From contig NZ_JAKILG010000003.1 of assembly GCF_023283765.1 (NCBI RefSeq), forward strand, positions 153,138-217,137: DNA of 64,000 nt. The letters are read 5' to 3'. The position numbers and the translations under genes were made by a program. Within the stretch, counting starts at the first letter, position 1. Every line of letters begins with the position of its first letter. The DNA comes from Shewanella profunda (GTDB taxonomy: Bacteria; Pseudomonadota; Gammaproteobacteria; Enterobacterales; Shewanellaceae). Positions 1 to 9,437 of the stretch are shown here, piece after piece. The notes beneath the pieces are model-generated. The model did not search any database, was not told the DNA's origin, and worked only from the letters and a program-made list of their open reading frames with translations.

Positions 1-110
1 AACAAATATGTAACCATTGTAAATTAATGCTAAAACAGGTAGGGCAATACAGGTGAGGGGTTGTCTTGTGTCAGTCAGAGAGGAATAGGCAAGTTACTGA
101 TGTCTGTGGG

Positions 111-524
111 TTAATTTTGATGGCAAATGAGTGTTTGTTGCGCAGAAGGAAGTGTATGCGTGTGGATTGTCGATGTATCTTCTTTAATCCTTAATCCGAT
201 AAATTGCCCACCCTTCATAATTTGCATAGAGGTACTGGCGACTTCTCCATCAACTACACCATGGCGCTGAATGACTAAGCGTTCACAGATCAAACGTCCT
301 TTAAAGTATCCATTCACAATAAATTCTTGGCATTTAATTTCCCCTTGGACATTGCCGCCTTGTTCTATCGTGATATTGGCATTTGAAAGTATTTGGCCGC
401 AAATTTCACCACCAATGAGCACATCACCGGAAAATTCGATATTGCCAGTGAGTTTAGTGCCTTTAGCGATAAAACTTAGTACGGGCTTAGACTTAGGTGT
501 AAAAAAGGACTTTTTTCCAAACAT
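111..524 (-). CDS. Bactofilin (polymer-forming cytoskeletal protein)
   Basis: The 137-residue product has a short basic N-terminus, then about 100 residues of alternating hydrophobic/glycine repeats (ISFxGxxxIxG, GNVQGEIKCQEFIVNGYFKGRL) that form the right-handed beta-helix of the bactofilin/CcmA (DUF583) family. Family members polymerise without nucleotide into filaments at the inner face of the membrane and scaffold cell-shape or polar proteins; no partner is visible here. There is no signal peptide. The ATG lies far from any other gene on this strand, and the NapF-like gene ends 86 bp upstream, so it may share a transcript with it. The family call is firm; the cellular role is unknown. Confidence 0.88.
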   Translation of the reverse strand: MFGKKSFFTPKSKPVLSFIAKGTKLTGNIEFSGDVLIGGEICGQILSNANITIEQGGNVQGEIKCQEFIVNGYFKGRLICERLVIQRHGVVDGEVASTSMQIMKGGQFIGLRIKEDTSTIHTHTLPSAQQTLICHQN

Positions 525-610
525 AATAGGTTATCCAATTTAATAAGCGCGAGATATTAGCGTAAATCAACGCATAAACACAGGACAGTTTTCAGGCATT
601 TTGTCTGTAT

Positions 611-1090
611 TCACTCTGATTTGATCGCAATGGCTTGACTAGGACAGGGGGCAACACAGGCTCCACAGCCTGTACATTGCTCAAGATTGATTGTAGGGCT
701 GGGGGCCTTACCCACACTGAGGGTGAAATTAATCGCTCGGGGTTCACAGGCATCCTTACAGCTTTGGCACCATATCCCTTGATAAGTTAAACAATTCTCT
801 TGGATCTGGGCCTTGATATGCCATGCAGTTTGGGTTAAATCAAAGATATCTTCAGGGCAATGTTTAGCGCAAAGTGTGCAGAAAGTGCATTCACTGTTAT
901 TAAAAGATATTTCAGGAAATCCGCCATCCCCTTTAACAATAATCTGAGTTTCACAGGCATTAATACAGGCTGAGCAGCGGGTACATACATTGGTAAACTC
1001 GATATCCTCACGCACCCAAGGCGGTCTTATGGCAAGACTTTTTCGGCGACTAAAAAGGTTGCGACGACTGTTATTAATACTTTGAGTCAT
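611..1090 (-). CDS. napF: NapF-like ferredoxin-type protein
   Basis: The 159-residue protein has four cysteine clusters: CTRCSACINAC, CTFCTLCAKHC, a shorter CQSCKDAC, and CTGCGACVAPC. These are typical of NapF, a cytoplasmic 4Fe-4S protein that helps mature periplasmic nitrate reductase NapA. The N-terminal SRRNLFSRR followed by RPPW is also NapF-like. I chose the ATG at 1090 because AGAAG stands in front of it; an ATG at 1114 would add eight residues but has no ribosome site. No other nap gene is in the window, so this copy is separated from any nap operon and could serve another molybdoenzyme. Confidence 0.82.
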   Translation of the reverse strand: MTQSINNSRRNLFSRRKSLAIRPPWVREDIEFTNVCTRCSACINACETQIIVKGDGGFPEISFNNSECTFCTLCAKHCPEDIFDLTQTAWHIKAQIQENCLTYQGIWCQSCKDACEPRAINFTLSVGKAPSPTINLEQCTGCGACVAPCPSQAIAIKSE

Positions 1091-1184
1091 GTTGTTCTTC
1101 TGTATGTCGAGCATTTACAGCGAAATGATAGCTAAGGTGATAATGAAAAATGGCCTATGAATTCACCACAAGTCATTAATATTA

Positions 1185-2198
1185 TTAGCCTTTATAGCCA
1201 TTAGGATTCGTTGACTGCCAATGCCAACTGCTATTAGCCATATCTTCTAAGGTATAAGTTGCATGCCAGCCTAGGCTTTCCTTCGCGTGGGTGGGATCGG
1301 CGTAACAAGCGGCAATATCACCTGGGCGACGCGGCGCAATTTGATAGGCGATGGTTTTACCGCAGGCTTTTTCAAACGCTTTGACCATATCTAATACACT
1401 ATAACCCTGACCTGTACCTAAGTTATAGGTCACAAGTCCCGGTTTTGTAGCGAGTTTCTCAAGGGCTTTTAAATGGCCGCAGGCTAAATCTACCACATGG
1501 ATATAGTCGCGCACCCCTGTACCATCATGGGTGGGATAATCATTACCAAACACACTTAAGGCTGTGCGTTTACCTACTGCAACTTGAGCAATAAAAGGCA
1601 TCAAATTGTTAGGAATATCATTGGGGTCCTCACCTATTAAACCGCTGGAATGGGCGCCTACGGGATTAAAGTAGCGAAGACGGGCAATATTCCAACTCGG
1701 ATCGCTATGGTGAAGATCCGCCAGTATATACTCAACCATTAGCTTAGATTGGCCATAAGGATTGGTCGCTCCGGTTGGAAAATCTTCGGTAATTGGTAGA
1801 CTTGCAGGATCACCATAGACAGTCGCCGATGAACTAAAAACAAGATTTTTAACCTTAAACTCCGCCATCACTTGGCACAGAACTAAGGTACCAGTGACAT
1901 TATTCTCATAATATTTGAGGGGTTTAGCCACGGATTCACCCACAGCTTTTAACCCCGCAAAATGGATAACAGAATCGATAGCATGATCGCTAAAGACTTT
2001 TTGTAACAATGCTTTATTAAGAATATCGCCCTGATAGAAAGTGACCGATTTACCTGTGATTTGCTCAACACGGTTTAATGCTTCGATGCTCGAATTAGAC
2101 AAGTTGTCTAAGACGATCACCTCACTACCTGCATTGAGTAATTCCACCACAGTGTGGGTGCCAATATAACCCGCACCACCGGTCACTAAAATCGTCAT
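1185..2198 (-). CDS. galE: UDP-glucose 4-epimerase GalE
   Basis: GalE interconverts UDP-glucose and UDP-galactose in the cytoplasm using tightly bound NAD. The 337-residue protein opens with the Rossmann motif GGAGYIGTH, has the catalytic serine region [10 protein letters not shown] and the YxxxK motif in [13 protein letters not shown], and ends in the usual PRRPGDIA segment. Length matches the family. Its ATG overlaps the galU stop by one base (TAATG), so translation is probably coupled, and the two enzymes together make UDP-glucose and UDP-galactose for envelope sugars. Confidence 0.97.
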   Translation of the reverse strand: MTILVTGGAGYIGTHTVVELLNAGSEVIVLDNLSNSSIEALNRVEQITGKSVTFYQGDILNKALLQKVFSDHAIDSVIHFAGLKAVGESVAKPLKYYENNVTGTLVLCQVMAEFKVKNLVFSSSATVYGDPASLPITEDFPTGATNPYGQSKLMVEYILADLHHSDPSWNIARLRYFNPVGAHSSGLIGEDPNDIPNNLMPFIAQVAVGKRTALSVFGNDYPTHDGTGVRDYIHVVDLACGHLKALEKLATKPGLVTYNLGTGQGYSVLDMVKAFEKACGKTIAYQIAPRRPGDIAACYADPTHAKESLGWHATYTLEDMANSSWHWQSTNPNGYKG

Positions 2199-3106
2199 TA
2201 TTTAATTCCTTTTACAACAGTTTTTAAGTATTGGGCAAAATCATAACCGATTTCACTATGACGTAGGGCGTATTCAACATTGGCGCGCATATAGCCTTGT
2301 TTGTTACCGCAATCGTGGCTCTTACCTTCCATATAGTAAGCGTTCACGGTTTCTTGCTTCATCAACATGGCAATCGCATCGGTTAATTGGATTTCATCGC
2401 CCGCACCTGCAGGGGTTTTAGCAAGTAAAGGCCAAATGCTGGCAGGTAACACATAACGACCTACAACGGCTAAGTTAGATGGCGCTTCATCTACAGCAGG
2501 TTTTTCAACCAGTTCGACGAGTGGCTGTGATTCGCCAGGTTGCAGATCATGGCCATTAACATCGGCGATACCATATTGATTGACTAAGTGTTCTGGCACA
2601 CCTTCAACCATAATCTGACCGACTTGGGTCTCATCAAACAGTGCAACCATAGCGGCTAAGTTGTCTTTGCGCAGGTTGCAACTTGCGTCGTCGATGATCA
2701 CGTCCGGCAGCAATACGGCAAAGGGAGCGTCACCCACAACGGACTTAGCACACAAAATGGCATGGCCTAATCCCTTTGCTTGGGATTGACGTACACTGAT
2801 CACTGTAACGTCTTTGGGACAAATAGACTGAACAGCCTCTAGCAGTTGACGTTTTACACGGCGTTCTAGCTGGGCTTCTAATTCAAAACTGGTATCGAAA
2901 TGGTTTTCGATAGAATTTTTACTGGCATGGGTAACCAGTACAATTTCTTTGATACCCGCGGCGATGGCTTCGCTGACCACATATTGGATCAACGGTTTAT
3001 CAACAACGGGTAGCATTTCCTTTGGAATTGCTTTGGTCGCTGGAAGCATACGAGTGCCTAAGCCTGCGACAGGAATAACGGCCTTACGAATTTGATGTTG
3101 TTTCAT
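2198..3106 (-). CDS. galU: UTP-glucose-1-phosphate uridylyltransferase GalU
   Basis: GalU makes UDP-glucose from UTP and glucose-1-phosphate. The 302-residue protein has the nucleotide-binding signature [21 protein letters not shown] near its start (residues about 10-28), a conserved lysine in [13 protein letters not shown], and the LPDVIIDD metal/nucleotide segment. It is the first gene of a two-gene unit with galE, which overlaps its stop codon. It diverges from phhA across a 313-bp region that carries TyrR-like sites. Confidence 0.97.
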   Translation of the reverse strand: MKQHQIRKAVIPVAGLGTRMLPATKAIPKEMLPVVDKPLIQYVVSEAIAAGIKEIVLVTHASKNSIENHFDTSFELEAQLERRVKRQLLEAVQSICPKDVTVISVRQSQAKGLGHAILCAKSVVGDAPFAVLLPDVIIDDASCNLRKDNLAAMVALFDETQVGQIMVEGVPEHLVNQYGIADVNGHDLQPGESQPLVELVEKPAVDEAPSNLAVVGRYVLPASIWPLLAKTPAGAGDEIQLTDAIAMLMKQETVNAYYMEGKSHDCGNKQGYMRANVEYALRHSEIGYDFAQYLKTVVKGIK

Positions 3107-3298
3107 TGCGAACCTTTTAGGTCAAGGAGATGCGGTTAATGGCCAATATTGTAAATGACCTACAAAGAAAAGCTATTTACAAACACTGAATTTTGTTGGT
3201 ATTTCGCGATTTTATCAGTCGATCGTCGTAGAGCATGTATCTCAGTGTTAAATTTTGTCGTCGATAAATTCCTGCTTAATGGGGATTTATAATGTTTT

Positions 3299-3316
3299 TG
3301 TAATATTTGCTTTACG
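3299..3316 (+). promoter_or_regulatory. Candidate TyrR box upstream of phhA
   Basis: TGTAAT-N6-TTTACG fits the enterobacterial TyrR consensus TGTAAA-N6-TTTACA with two mismatches. It lies about 105 bp before phhA, and a tyrR homologue is 1.6 kb away. Inference from consensus only. Confidence 0.5.
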
Positions 3317-3325
3317 TTTACGTCA
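3311..3325 (+). promoter_or_regulatory. TTTACG-type palindrome, copy 1 (phhA upstream)
   Basis: TTTACGTTTACGTCA is a diverged copy of a 16-bp palindrome found more exactly upstream of tyrR and of atoB. It overlaps the TyrR-like box. The motif recalls operators of MerR-type branched-chain degradation regulators (LiuR) as I remember them; the assignment is uncertain. The rest of the 313-bp galU-phhA gap shows no gene. Confidence 0.4.
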
Positions 3326-3419
3326 CAGTATTGGCCGAACAATAATTGTGAAGCAGTTAACAAAAAACAAGGGTTAGATCACTATTGACACTATCAGCGT
3401 CAGCCATGAAGTGAATGAT

Positions 3420-4220
3420 ATGACTAAAGGAACCACCTACATCGCCCATAGAGCCGATGACACAGGGTATATAGATTACCCACAAGAAGAGCATGATATT
3501 TGGAGTCAGCTTTACGCTCGCCAAGCGGTTAATCTCCCCGGCCGTGCCTGTCAGGAGTATCTTAACGGACTCGATGCGTTAGCGATGCCAAAGGATCGTA
3601 TTCCGCAACTCGCTGAAATTGACTCTGTATTGCAGGCGACAACAGGTTGGAAAACCGCGGCAGTACCCGCATTGATTTCATTCGGACGTTTTTTTGAACT
3701 CTTAGCCAATAAAGAGTTTCCAGTGGCGACCTTTATTCGCAGTAAGGAAGAATTCGATTACCTGCAAGAGCCTGATATTTTTCATGAAATTTTTGGTCAT
3801 TGCCCCTTGTTGACCAATCCATCATTCGCCCACTTTTCCCATATGTATGGTCTGTTAGGTTTAAATGCTAGCAAAGAGGAGAGGGTGTTTTTAGCGCGTT
3901 TGTACTGGTTTACTGTTGAGTTTGGTTTGCTTAAACCTCAAAACGGCGAACTCTGTATCTACGGTGGCGGAATACTGAGTTCACCCGGTGAAACCCTATA
4001 TGCGATGGAGAGTGAAGTGCCCGAACGTAAGCCCTTCGATCTGCTAGATGTGCTGCGTACACCTTACCGAATCGATATTATGCAACCGATTTACTATGTG
4101 ATAGAAAGCATTGATATGTTGGATGAAATTGCCAAGATGGACATCATGGGTTATGTCACTAAGGCACGTCAATTAGGTTTATTTCCCCCTAAATATCCTC
4201 CAAAAGCCAAGGCGAGTTAG
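3420..4220 (+). CDS. phhA: Phenylalanine-4-hydroxylase PhhA
   Basis: This non-haem iron enzyme converts phenylalanine to tyrosine with tetrahydrobiopterin and O2. The 266-residue single-domain bacterial form carries the two iron histidines in FHEIFGHCP and the iron glutamate in YWFTVEFGLL, as well as the pterin/substrate segment RTPYRID. It has no N-terminal regulatory domain. I prefer the ATG at 3420, which has GAAG eight bases upstream; an in-frame GTG at 3411 would add three residues. phhB follows 107 bp downstream and recycles the pterin product, so the pair forms a functional unit likely under TyrR. Confidence 0.96.
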   Translation: MTKGTTYIAHRADDTGYIDYPQEEHDIWSQLYARQAVNLPGRACQEYLNGLDALAMPKDRIPQLAEIDSVLQATTGWKTAAVPALISFGRFFELLANKEFPVATFIRSKEEFDYLQEPDIFHEIFGHCPLLTNPSFAHFSHMYGLLGLNASKEERVFLARLYWFTVEFGLLKPQNGELCIYGGGILSSPGETLYAMESEVPERKPFDLLDVLRTPYRIDIMQPIYYVIESIDMLDEIAKMDIMGYVTKARQLGLFPPKYPPKAKAS

Positions 4221-4327
4221 TCTCGATTTGGCGGATGATTTGATTTAGTAATTTGATTCAGTAAGTTGATAAGTAATGAGTAAAGTGCAACTGAGAGTCC
4301 CTATTGATGTTGCCAAGAGGAGTAAGT

Positions 4328-4666
4328 ATGACAGCGTTATCTGATATGAAATGTGAAGCTTGCCAAGCCGATGCACCGAAAGTGACCGATGAGGAATTAG
4401 CCGAACTTGTGCGTATGATCCCAGACTGGAGCGTGCAAGTCCGCGACGGCATTATGCAACTTGAGCGAGTGTACAAGTTTAAAAACTTTAAACTGGCAAT
4501 GGCGTTTACCAATAAACTTGCCGATCTCGCCGAAGAAGAATTTCACCATCCTGGTATTTTAACCGAGTGGGGTAAAGTCACTGTGACTTGGTGGTCACAC
4601 TCTATCAAGGGCTTACATAAGAATGACTTTATCATGGCTGCCAAGACAGACCAGTTATTAGATTAA
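4328..4666 (+). CDS. phhB: Pterin-4a-carbinolamine dehydratase PhhB
   Basis: PhhB dehydrates the 4a-hydroxytetrahydropterin released by PhhA so that the cofactor can be reduced again. The 112-residue protein has the family signature [10 protein letters not shown] followed by W...[16 protein letters not shown], with the catalytic histidine pair. The start is set by AGAGGAG five bases before the ATG at 4328; a longer in-frame opening from 4304 lacks a ribosome site. An intrinsic terminator follows directly. Confidence 0.95.
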   Translation: MTALSDMKCEACQADAPKVTDEELAELVRMIPDWSVQVRDGIMQLERVYKFKNFKLAMAFTNKLADLAEEEFHHPGILTEWGKVTVTWWSHSIKGLHKNDFIMAAKTDQLLD

Positions 4667-4680
4667 ACTCTTATTCAAAC

Positions 4681-4727
4681 AAATCAGCGGCTTAATTTAA
4701 TTTCGACGCTGATTTTATCTTCTTTTT
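4681..4727 (+). terminator. Intrinsic terminator after phhB
   Basis: A nine-base stem (AAATCAGCG / CGCTGATTT) with a 17-base loop is followed by a T-rich tail. It separates phhAB from tyrR. Confidence 0.7.
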
Positions 4728-4805
4728 ACAAATGTGCTGTAAACTTGACTTGCCACTTTCTATTTTACCTTCTAACGTATACACGCCCAGCTATAAATCC
4801 TATCG

Positions 4806-4821
4806 TTTACGTTTGCGTAAA
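4806..4821 (+). promoter_or_regulatory. TTTACG-type palindrome, copy 2 (tyrR upstream)
   Basis: TTTACGTTTGCGTAAA is a perfect 6+6 palindrome with a four-base spacer. It lies 105 bp before tyrR and differs by one base from the copy at 14988-15003 in front of atoB. Confidence 0.5.
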
Positions 4822-4925
4822 GCTAAACTGCTTGCCAAGCAACTATCGCTTTTACTAACGTGTATGGATAATAGCTCTGCACGGTTTATCCCAAAATTCA
4901 AATCAAAAAGGGAATATCAGTCATT

Positions 4926-6464
4926 ATGCGCTTGGAAGTCAGTTGTCAAGATCGCGTGGGTTTAGCGAAAGATATTTTAGTCGTGTTAGAACGTTATGGT
5001 ATTAATTTAATTGCCATAGATGCCAGTAACCAAGGCTTCTTATACCTACAGTTTGCTGAAATCAGTTTTGAAACCTTGAGTGCGTTGATGCCACAAATCC
5101 GTAAAGTGGAAAGTGTCCACGATGTGCGCACTGTTTCGTTTATGCCGTCGGAACAAGAGCATTACGCTTTAAAAACCCTCCTTAAGACCTTACCTGACTC
5201 CGTTTTTTCCATCGACGTGAAAGCACGTATTCGTATTGTAAATGAGTCAGCGTTATTGAATATCGGTATGGGTGAGCATGAAGTGCTCGATGAGTCGTTA
5301 AACCATTGGGTACAAGGTTTTAACTTCAGCCGTTGGCTGAGTGAAAGCCAAGTATTGGCCCAAGCGGCGCGGGTGCAAATTGGTCCGAATGAGTATCTTG
5401 CGGAAATGCTGCCAATTTATCTGCCCGATGACGATGATAAAACCATTCTCGTTGGTGCTGTGGTATCGCTGAAATCCCCCGCACGCGTGGGTAAACAATT
5501 TAATGCACTGCAAAATCAAACGACTGGCTTCGAAAATGTGTTAGCCAGCAGTGACAAAATGAAAGAAGTGCTCAAACAAGCACGCCGCATGGCCCAGCTC
5601 GACGCGCCTTTATTGATCACGGGCGAAACCGGTACAGGCAAAGAACTGATGGCTAGAGCCAGCCACGATGCCAGTATGCGCCGTGAAAAACCGTTTATTG
5701 CCATTAACTGCGCCGCTTTACCCGATAGCGCAGCCGAAGAAGAGCTATTCGGTTATGTTAGTCAGGGCAAAGTGATTAAGCGCGGTTTTTTTGAAGAAGC
5801 CAAGGGCGGTACCGTTTTTCTCGATGAAGTGGCGGAAATGTCTAAGGCCGCCCAAGTCAAGCTGTTACGGCTATTGCAAGATGGCACGTTTAGACGTATT
5901 GGCGGCGATGAAGAAGTGCGTGCCGATGTGCGGATCATTTGCTCGACCCAGAAAAACCTTGCTGAACTTTGCCAAACGGGAGAATTTAGAGAGGATTTGT
6001 ACTATCGCATCCATGTGCTTAGCTACCACATTCCATCGTTACGCGAGCGTAAGATCGATATTATTCCGCTAACTGAAATGTTCCTTGAGCATTACAGCCA
6101 ACAGTTATCTAGCCCTGTTCGCCGTATTTCAGCGCAATGCCGTGAACATTTACTCACGTACGCATGGCCGGGTAACGTACGTCAATTGAAAAATGCTGTG
6201 TTTAGAGCGGTTTCAATGTGGGATGGTTCGGCTGAACTGACTGTCGAGCAGCTAAAACTACCATCCTACGCCGAAGGTTTTGGTTACTTTGATAACGAAT
6301 TTGAAGGCAATCTCGATGATGCGATGAAGCAATTTGAGGCGAGCCTATTACGGCGTTTATACCCAGCTTATCCAAGCACTCGTCAGTTAGCGAAAAAGCT
6401 GGGCGTATCCCATACCGCCATTGCCAATAAACTGCGAGAGTACAAGATAGCTAAGCGTCGTTAG
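4926..6464 (+). CDS. tyrR: Aromatic amino-acid regulator TyrR
   Basis: The 512-residue protein has the TyrR order: an N-terminal ACT domain (about 1-70), a PAS domain (about 80-190), an AAA+ module (about 205-430) with Walker A GETGTGKE and Walker B GTVFLDEVAEMS, and a C-terminal Fis-like helix-turn-helix (RQLAKKLGVSHTAIANKLREY). The sigma54-contact motif GAFTGA is absent: the equivalent segment reads ELFGYVSQGK, as expected of TyrR, which acts with sigma70. It probably controls phhAB and fahA-maiA, both preceded by TyrR-like boxes. AGGGA precedes the ATG. Confidence 0.94.
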   Translation: MRLEVSCQDRVGLAKDILVVLERYGINLIAIDASNQGFLYLQFAEISFETLSALMPQIRKVESVHDVRTVSFMPSEQEHYALKTLLKTLPDSVFSIDVKARIRIVNESALLNIGMGEHEVLDESLNHWVQGFNFSRWLSESQVLAQAARVQIGPNEYLAEMLPIYLPDDDDKTILVGAVVSLKSPARVGKQFNALQNQTTGFENVLASSDKMKEVLKQARRMAQLDAPLLITGETGTGKELMARASHDASMRREKPFIAINCAALPDSAAEEELFGYVSQGKVIKRGFFEEAKGGTVFLDEVAEMSKAAQVKLLRLLQDGTFRRIGGDEEVRADVRIICSTQKNLAELCQTGEFREDLYYRIHVLSYHIPSLRERKIDIIPLTEMFLEHYSQQLSSPVRRISAQCREHLLTYAWPGNVRQLKNAVFRAVSMWDGSAELTVEQLKLPSYAEGFGYFDNEFEGNLDDAMKQFEASLLRRLYPAYPSTRQLAKKLGVSHTAIANKLREYKIAKRR

Positions 6465-6577
6465 GTCGAGTCTCGTTCGCTTTATGCGATAGATGTAACA
6501 GTATCGTTCCACTTAGTTGCCGACTTTTCAGGCATATCGCTTACCGAGATATTGATAAGCGGTCACTCGGTTATAAA

Positions 6578-6595
6578 TGTAATGATTAGTTTACA
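6578..6595 (+). promoter_or_regulatory. Candidate TyrR box upstream of fahA
   Basis: TGTAAT-N6-TTTACA differs from the TyrR consensus by one base. It lies about 220 bp before fahA, within the 351-bp gap after tyrR. Confidence 0.6.
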
Positions 6596-6618
6596 AGCTG
6601 TGAAATAATTGACCTAAA

Positions 6619-6634
6619 TGTGATTTTGCTCACG
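6619..6634 (+). promoter_or_regulatory. Candidate CRP site upstream of fahA
   Basis: TGTGA-N6-TCACG matches the CRP consensus TGTGA-N6-TCACA at nine of ten positions and sits 24 bp downstream of the TyrR-like box. This would fit catabolite control of tyrosine breakdown. Confidence 0.55.
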
Positions 6635-6815
6635 CTATAGGAATCTTGGCTCGCATCGGGTATTTCTACGCCCAGTAAAGATGTAAGGGCCAATTTGAGG
6701 ATGCATATACCGTTAGCGCTCAACACTATTTATAAACCTAATTTAAGTTGGATAACGCTGTGCATTGACTAGCACAAAAGATGATCCGCCTAGCCGTAAA
6801 AGCACAGGAGCAAAT

Positions 6816-7802
6816 ATGAAACTTGCAAGTTATAACAATGGTCGCCGCGATGGTCAGTTGATGTTAGTGAGTCGCGATTTAACTAAAACGGTTGCCGTCC
6901 CCGCGATTGCCCACACTATGCAGCAACTTCTGGATGGTTGGGCATTGCTAAAGCCACAATTGCAAGAGTTATACGACGCGCTCAATGAAGGCATGTTAGA
7001 TAACGTCCAAACATTCGATGAAGCTAAGTGCTTGTCGCCATTACCGCGTGCCTACCAATGGGCCGATGGCAGCGCCTATGTGAATCACGTTGAGTTAGTG
7101 CGTAAAGCCCGTGGTGCAGAAATGCCAGAAACCTTTTGGACAGATCCGCTGTTTTACCAAGGTGGCTCAGACAGTTTTATTGCCCCTAAAGCTGATATTC
7201 CCCTAGCGAATGAAGACTGGGGTATCGATTTTGAATCTGAAATCGCGATCATTACCGATGATGTGCCTATGGGCGTGAGCAGCGACAATGCGGCTAAGCA
7301 TATTAAATTGTTGATGTTAGTGAACGATGTGTCACTGCGTAACTTAATCCCTGGTGAGCTGGCGAAAGGGTTTGGTTTCTTCCAATCTAAGCCATCGAGC
7401 AGTTTTTCTCCTGTGGCGGTGACACCAGATGAGCTGGGCACGCGTTGGGAGGACGCCAAAGTGCATTTACCCTTGATCACTTACTTAAATGGTGAGTTAT
7501 TTGGTCGCCCCAATGCGGGTGTCGATATGACTTTTAATTTCAGCCAATTAATCGCCCATGTTGCAAAAACTCGTCCATTAGGTGCTGGTGCTATTATTGG
7601 TTCAGGCACTATTTCAAACTATGATCGCAGTGCAGGTTCAAGCTGTTTGGCCGAAAAACGCATGCTGGAAGTGATCGCCGATGGCAAAGCGACAACCCCG
7701 TTTATGCGTTTTGGTGACACTGTGCGCATTGAAATGCTCGATGATAACGGTGCTTCGATTTTTGGTTCAATCGATCAAAAAGTGATTGAATATAAAGCAT
7801 AA
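6816..7802 (+). CDS. fahA: Fumarylacetoacetate hydrolase family protein
   Basis: The 328-residue protein has the FAH catalytic fold: the metal-binding acidic residues in WGIDFESEIAIITDD, the segment LLMLVNDVSLRN, and the C-terminal GSGTISN. It is expected to hydrolyse fumarylacetoacetate to fumarate and acetoacetate, the last step of tyrosine breakdown. Its neighbour maiA makes that substrate, which supports the call over generic FAH-family acylpyruvases. The start at 6816 has CAGGAG five bases upstream. The upstream gap carries TyrR- and CRP-like sites. Homogentisate dioxygenase and HPP dioxygenase are not in the window. Confidence 0.92.
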   Translation: MKLASYNNGRRDGQLMLVSRDLTKTVAVPAIAHTMQQLLDGWALLKPQLQELYDALNEGMLDNVQTFDEAKCLSPLPRAYQWADGSAYVNHVELVRKARGAEMPETFWTDPLFYQGGSDSFIAPKADIPLANEDWGIDFESEIAIITDDVPMGVSSDNAAKHIKLLMLVNDVSLRNLIPGELAKGFGFFQSKPSSSFSPVAVTPDELGTRWEDAKVHLPLITYLNGELFGRPNAGVDMTFNFSQLIAHVAKTRPLGAGAIIGSGTISNYDRSAGSSCLAEKRMLEVIADGKATTPFMRFGDTVRIEMLDDNGASIFGSIDQKVIEYKA

Positions 7803-7835
7803 TAATTTCCCTTCACGGGACCTATAGTTGATATC

Positions 7836-7860
7836 AACGGAGCTTAATGGCTCCGTTTTT
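7836..7860 (+). terminator. Hairpin with T-tract between fahA and maiA
   Basis: AACGGAGC and GCTCCGTT form an eight-base stem over a six-base loop, followed by T residues. It lies inside the presumed operon and may attenuate rather than end transcription, since maiA starts 29 bp later without an obvious promoter. Confidence 0.6.
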
Positions 7861-7888
7861 ATAAGGACTTTTATAAGGATATAGTCAG

Positions 7889-8539
7889 ATGAAACTTTAT
7901 GGTTATTGGCGTTCCAGTGCCGCCTATCGTGTTCGTATCGCCCTAAACCTTAAGGGCATTAGCGTTGAACAATTGTCGGTACACTTAGTGCGTGATGGTG
8001 GTGAGCAACATGCCGCGGCCTATAGCGCCCTCAATCCCCTGGAATTAGTCCCCACTTTAGTGGTGGGTGATGAAGAGGATAGCGATGCACTGTCTCAATC
8101 CTTAGCGATTATTGAGTATCTTGATGAGTTATATCCCAAAACAGCGCTATTGCCAGCCTCGGCACTCGAGCGTGCCCATGTGCGCGCTATGGCGCTGACC
8201 ATTGCCTGCGAAATCCATCCATTAAACAACTTGCGGGTATTGCAGTATTTAACGCAAACCTTAGGAGTAGATGAAGCCGCTAAAAATACTTGGTATCACC
8301 ATTGGGTAGCGAGTGGCTTTGAGGCCTTAGAAACCCTGTTAGCTAGGCACAGTGGTCGTTACTGTTTTGGTAATGCCGTCACATTAGCCGACTTGTGTTT
8401 AGTACCGCAGGTGTATAACGCTCAGCGTTTTAATGTGGATTTAACGCCTTACCCCAATATCATGCGCGTGTGGGCCGAGTGTAATCAACTTGCCGCTTTT
8501 GCAGATGCAGCACCCGAGTGTCAAGCGGATGCACTATAA
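7889..8539 (+). CDS. maiA: Maleylacetoacetate isomerase (zeta-class GST)
   Basis: This glutathione-dependent enzyme isomerises maleylacetoacetate to fumarylacetoacetate. The 216-residue protein starts KLYGYWRSSAAYRVRIALNLKG, with the zeta-class SSxxxR active site, and has the SQSLAIIEYLDE glutathione contact region and a C-terminal helical domain. AAGGAT precedes the ATG. It follows fahA by 86 bp, with a hairpin between them. Confidence 0.95.
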   Translation: MKLYGYWRSSAAYRVRIALNLKGISVEQLSVHLVRDGGEQHAAAYSALNPLELVPTLVVGDEEDSDALSQSLAIIEYLDELYPKTALLPASALERAHVRAMALTIACEIHPLNNLRVLQYLTQTLGVDEAAKNTWYHHWVASGFEALETLLARHSGRYCFGNAVTLADLCLVPQVYNAQRFNVDLTPYPNIMRVWAECNQLAAFADAAPECQADAL

Positions 8540-8541
8540 GG

Positions 8542-9174
8542 ATGGACAGAGTCCCTAAACAAGACGATAAAACCGTGCAGTTTGAACTTGAATTACAGAC
8601 TCGCTTACTTGAATGGATAATCCAAGATAGTGAGCGGGTTAGGGCGCTTCAACTGGTTCAACGCTGCGCAGAGGTGTATTCAATACCACAATGGTGTCTC
8701 GCGGCGGGTTTTGTACGCAATCTCGTGTGGGATCGTTTGCATGGACGTGAGTCAAGTACACTCAATGATATTGACTTGATCTATTTTTGTCCCTTAGATA
8801 CCCGCCCTGAGCGTGACAGGGAGATTGAAGCTTATTTATATAAACAGGCTGCCGATTTACCTTGGTCGGTAAAAAATCAGGCTCGTATGCAGCTTAAAAA
8901 TCAAGATCCTTTCTATGTCTCCTGCTCTGATGCTATGACCTATTGGCCAGAGTTAGAAACTGCAGTCGGGGTGTGCTATCAAAAACATGCTGTTAATGCA
9001 TGGAATGATAAAACACTAAATAGCGCTTTAGTATTGATTGCGCCTTTTGGGTTGCATTCTTTATTTGAACTTAAACTGACAGCTAATCCCCGTAGGGCAC
9101 TACCGATATTCAATCAAAGAGTCGCTGATAAAGCTTGGCTTATCCACTATCCTTTACTTAAATTGATTCGTTAA
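8542..9174 (+). CDS. Nucleotidyltransferase family protein (DUF925-like)
   Basis: The protein of about 210 residues contains LAAGFVRNLVWDRLHG followed by LNDIDLIYFCP, the GxxR...DxD arrangement of the minimal nucleotidyltransferase fold described for DUF925 proteins. Substrate is unknown. It starts within five bases of the maiA stop codon, so it is probably translated from the same message. No good ribosome site sits in front of the ATG at 8542, and an in-frame GTG at 8518 within maiA is an alternative start. A role in tyrosine catabolism is not implied. Confidence 0.75.
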   Translation: MDRVPKQDDKTVQFELELQTRLLEWIIQDSERVRALQLVQRCAEVYSIPQWCLAAGFVRNLVWDRLHGRESSTLNDIDLIYFCPLDTRPERDREIEAYLYKQAADLPWSVKNQARMQLKNQDPFYVSCSDAMTYWPELETAVGVCYQKHAVNAWNDKTLNSALVLIAPFGLHSLFELKLTANPRRALPIFNQRVADKAWLIHYPLLKLIR

Positions 9175-9437
9175 ACATCCTCTATTTTCTCGCTTTCATA
9201 CCCCATCAAACTTTAACTTTTTAGCTTTCCGGTAAGCAATGTTGTTCATTTGGCCTAAAAATTAATGTAACAGGAATGTTGACGTTTGTTTTATCAATTA
9301 ACCCTTAATGGGTGAATAAGTGATTGCTAATAAGTGTCGTAGCTCACAAAAAATAAAGAGGCATTGTCGATAAATGTTTATATTTCGTGATGCAGATCCC
9401 AAGGGTTGTACCTATAAGTAGGTATTGGTTACTTGAG

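Noticed and set aside
3347..3362. CRP-like site TGTGA-N6-TAACA before phhA
   Set aside because: The right half-site is poor, unlike the good match before fahA.
3160..3363. 67-codon minus-strand frame between galU and phhA
   Set aside because: No ribosome site or protein-like pattern; the stretch is better explained as a regulatory region with TyrR-like sites.
4732..4965. 77-codon plus-strand frame before tyrR
   Set aside because: Overlaps the tyrR start, begins in the tail of a terminator and shows no family pattern.
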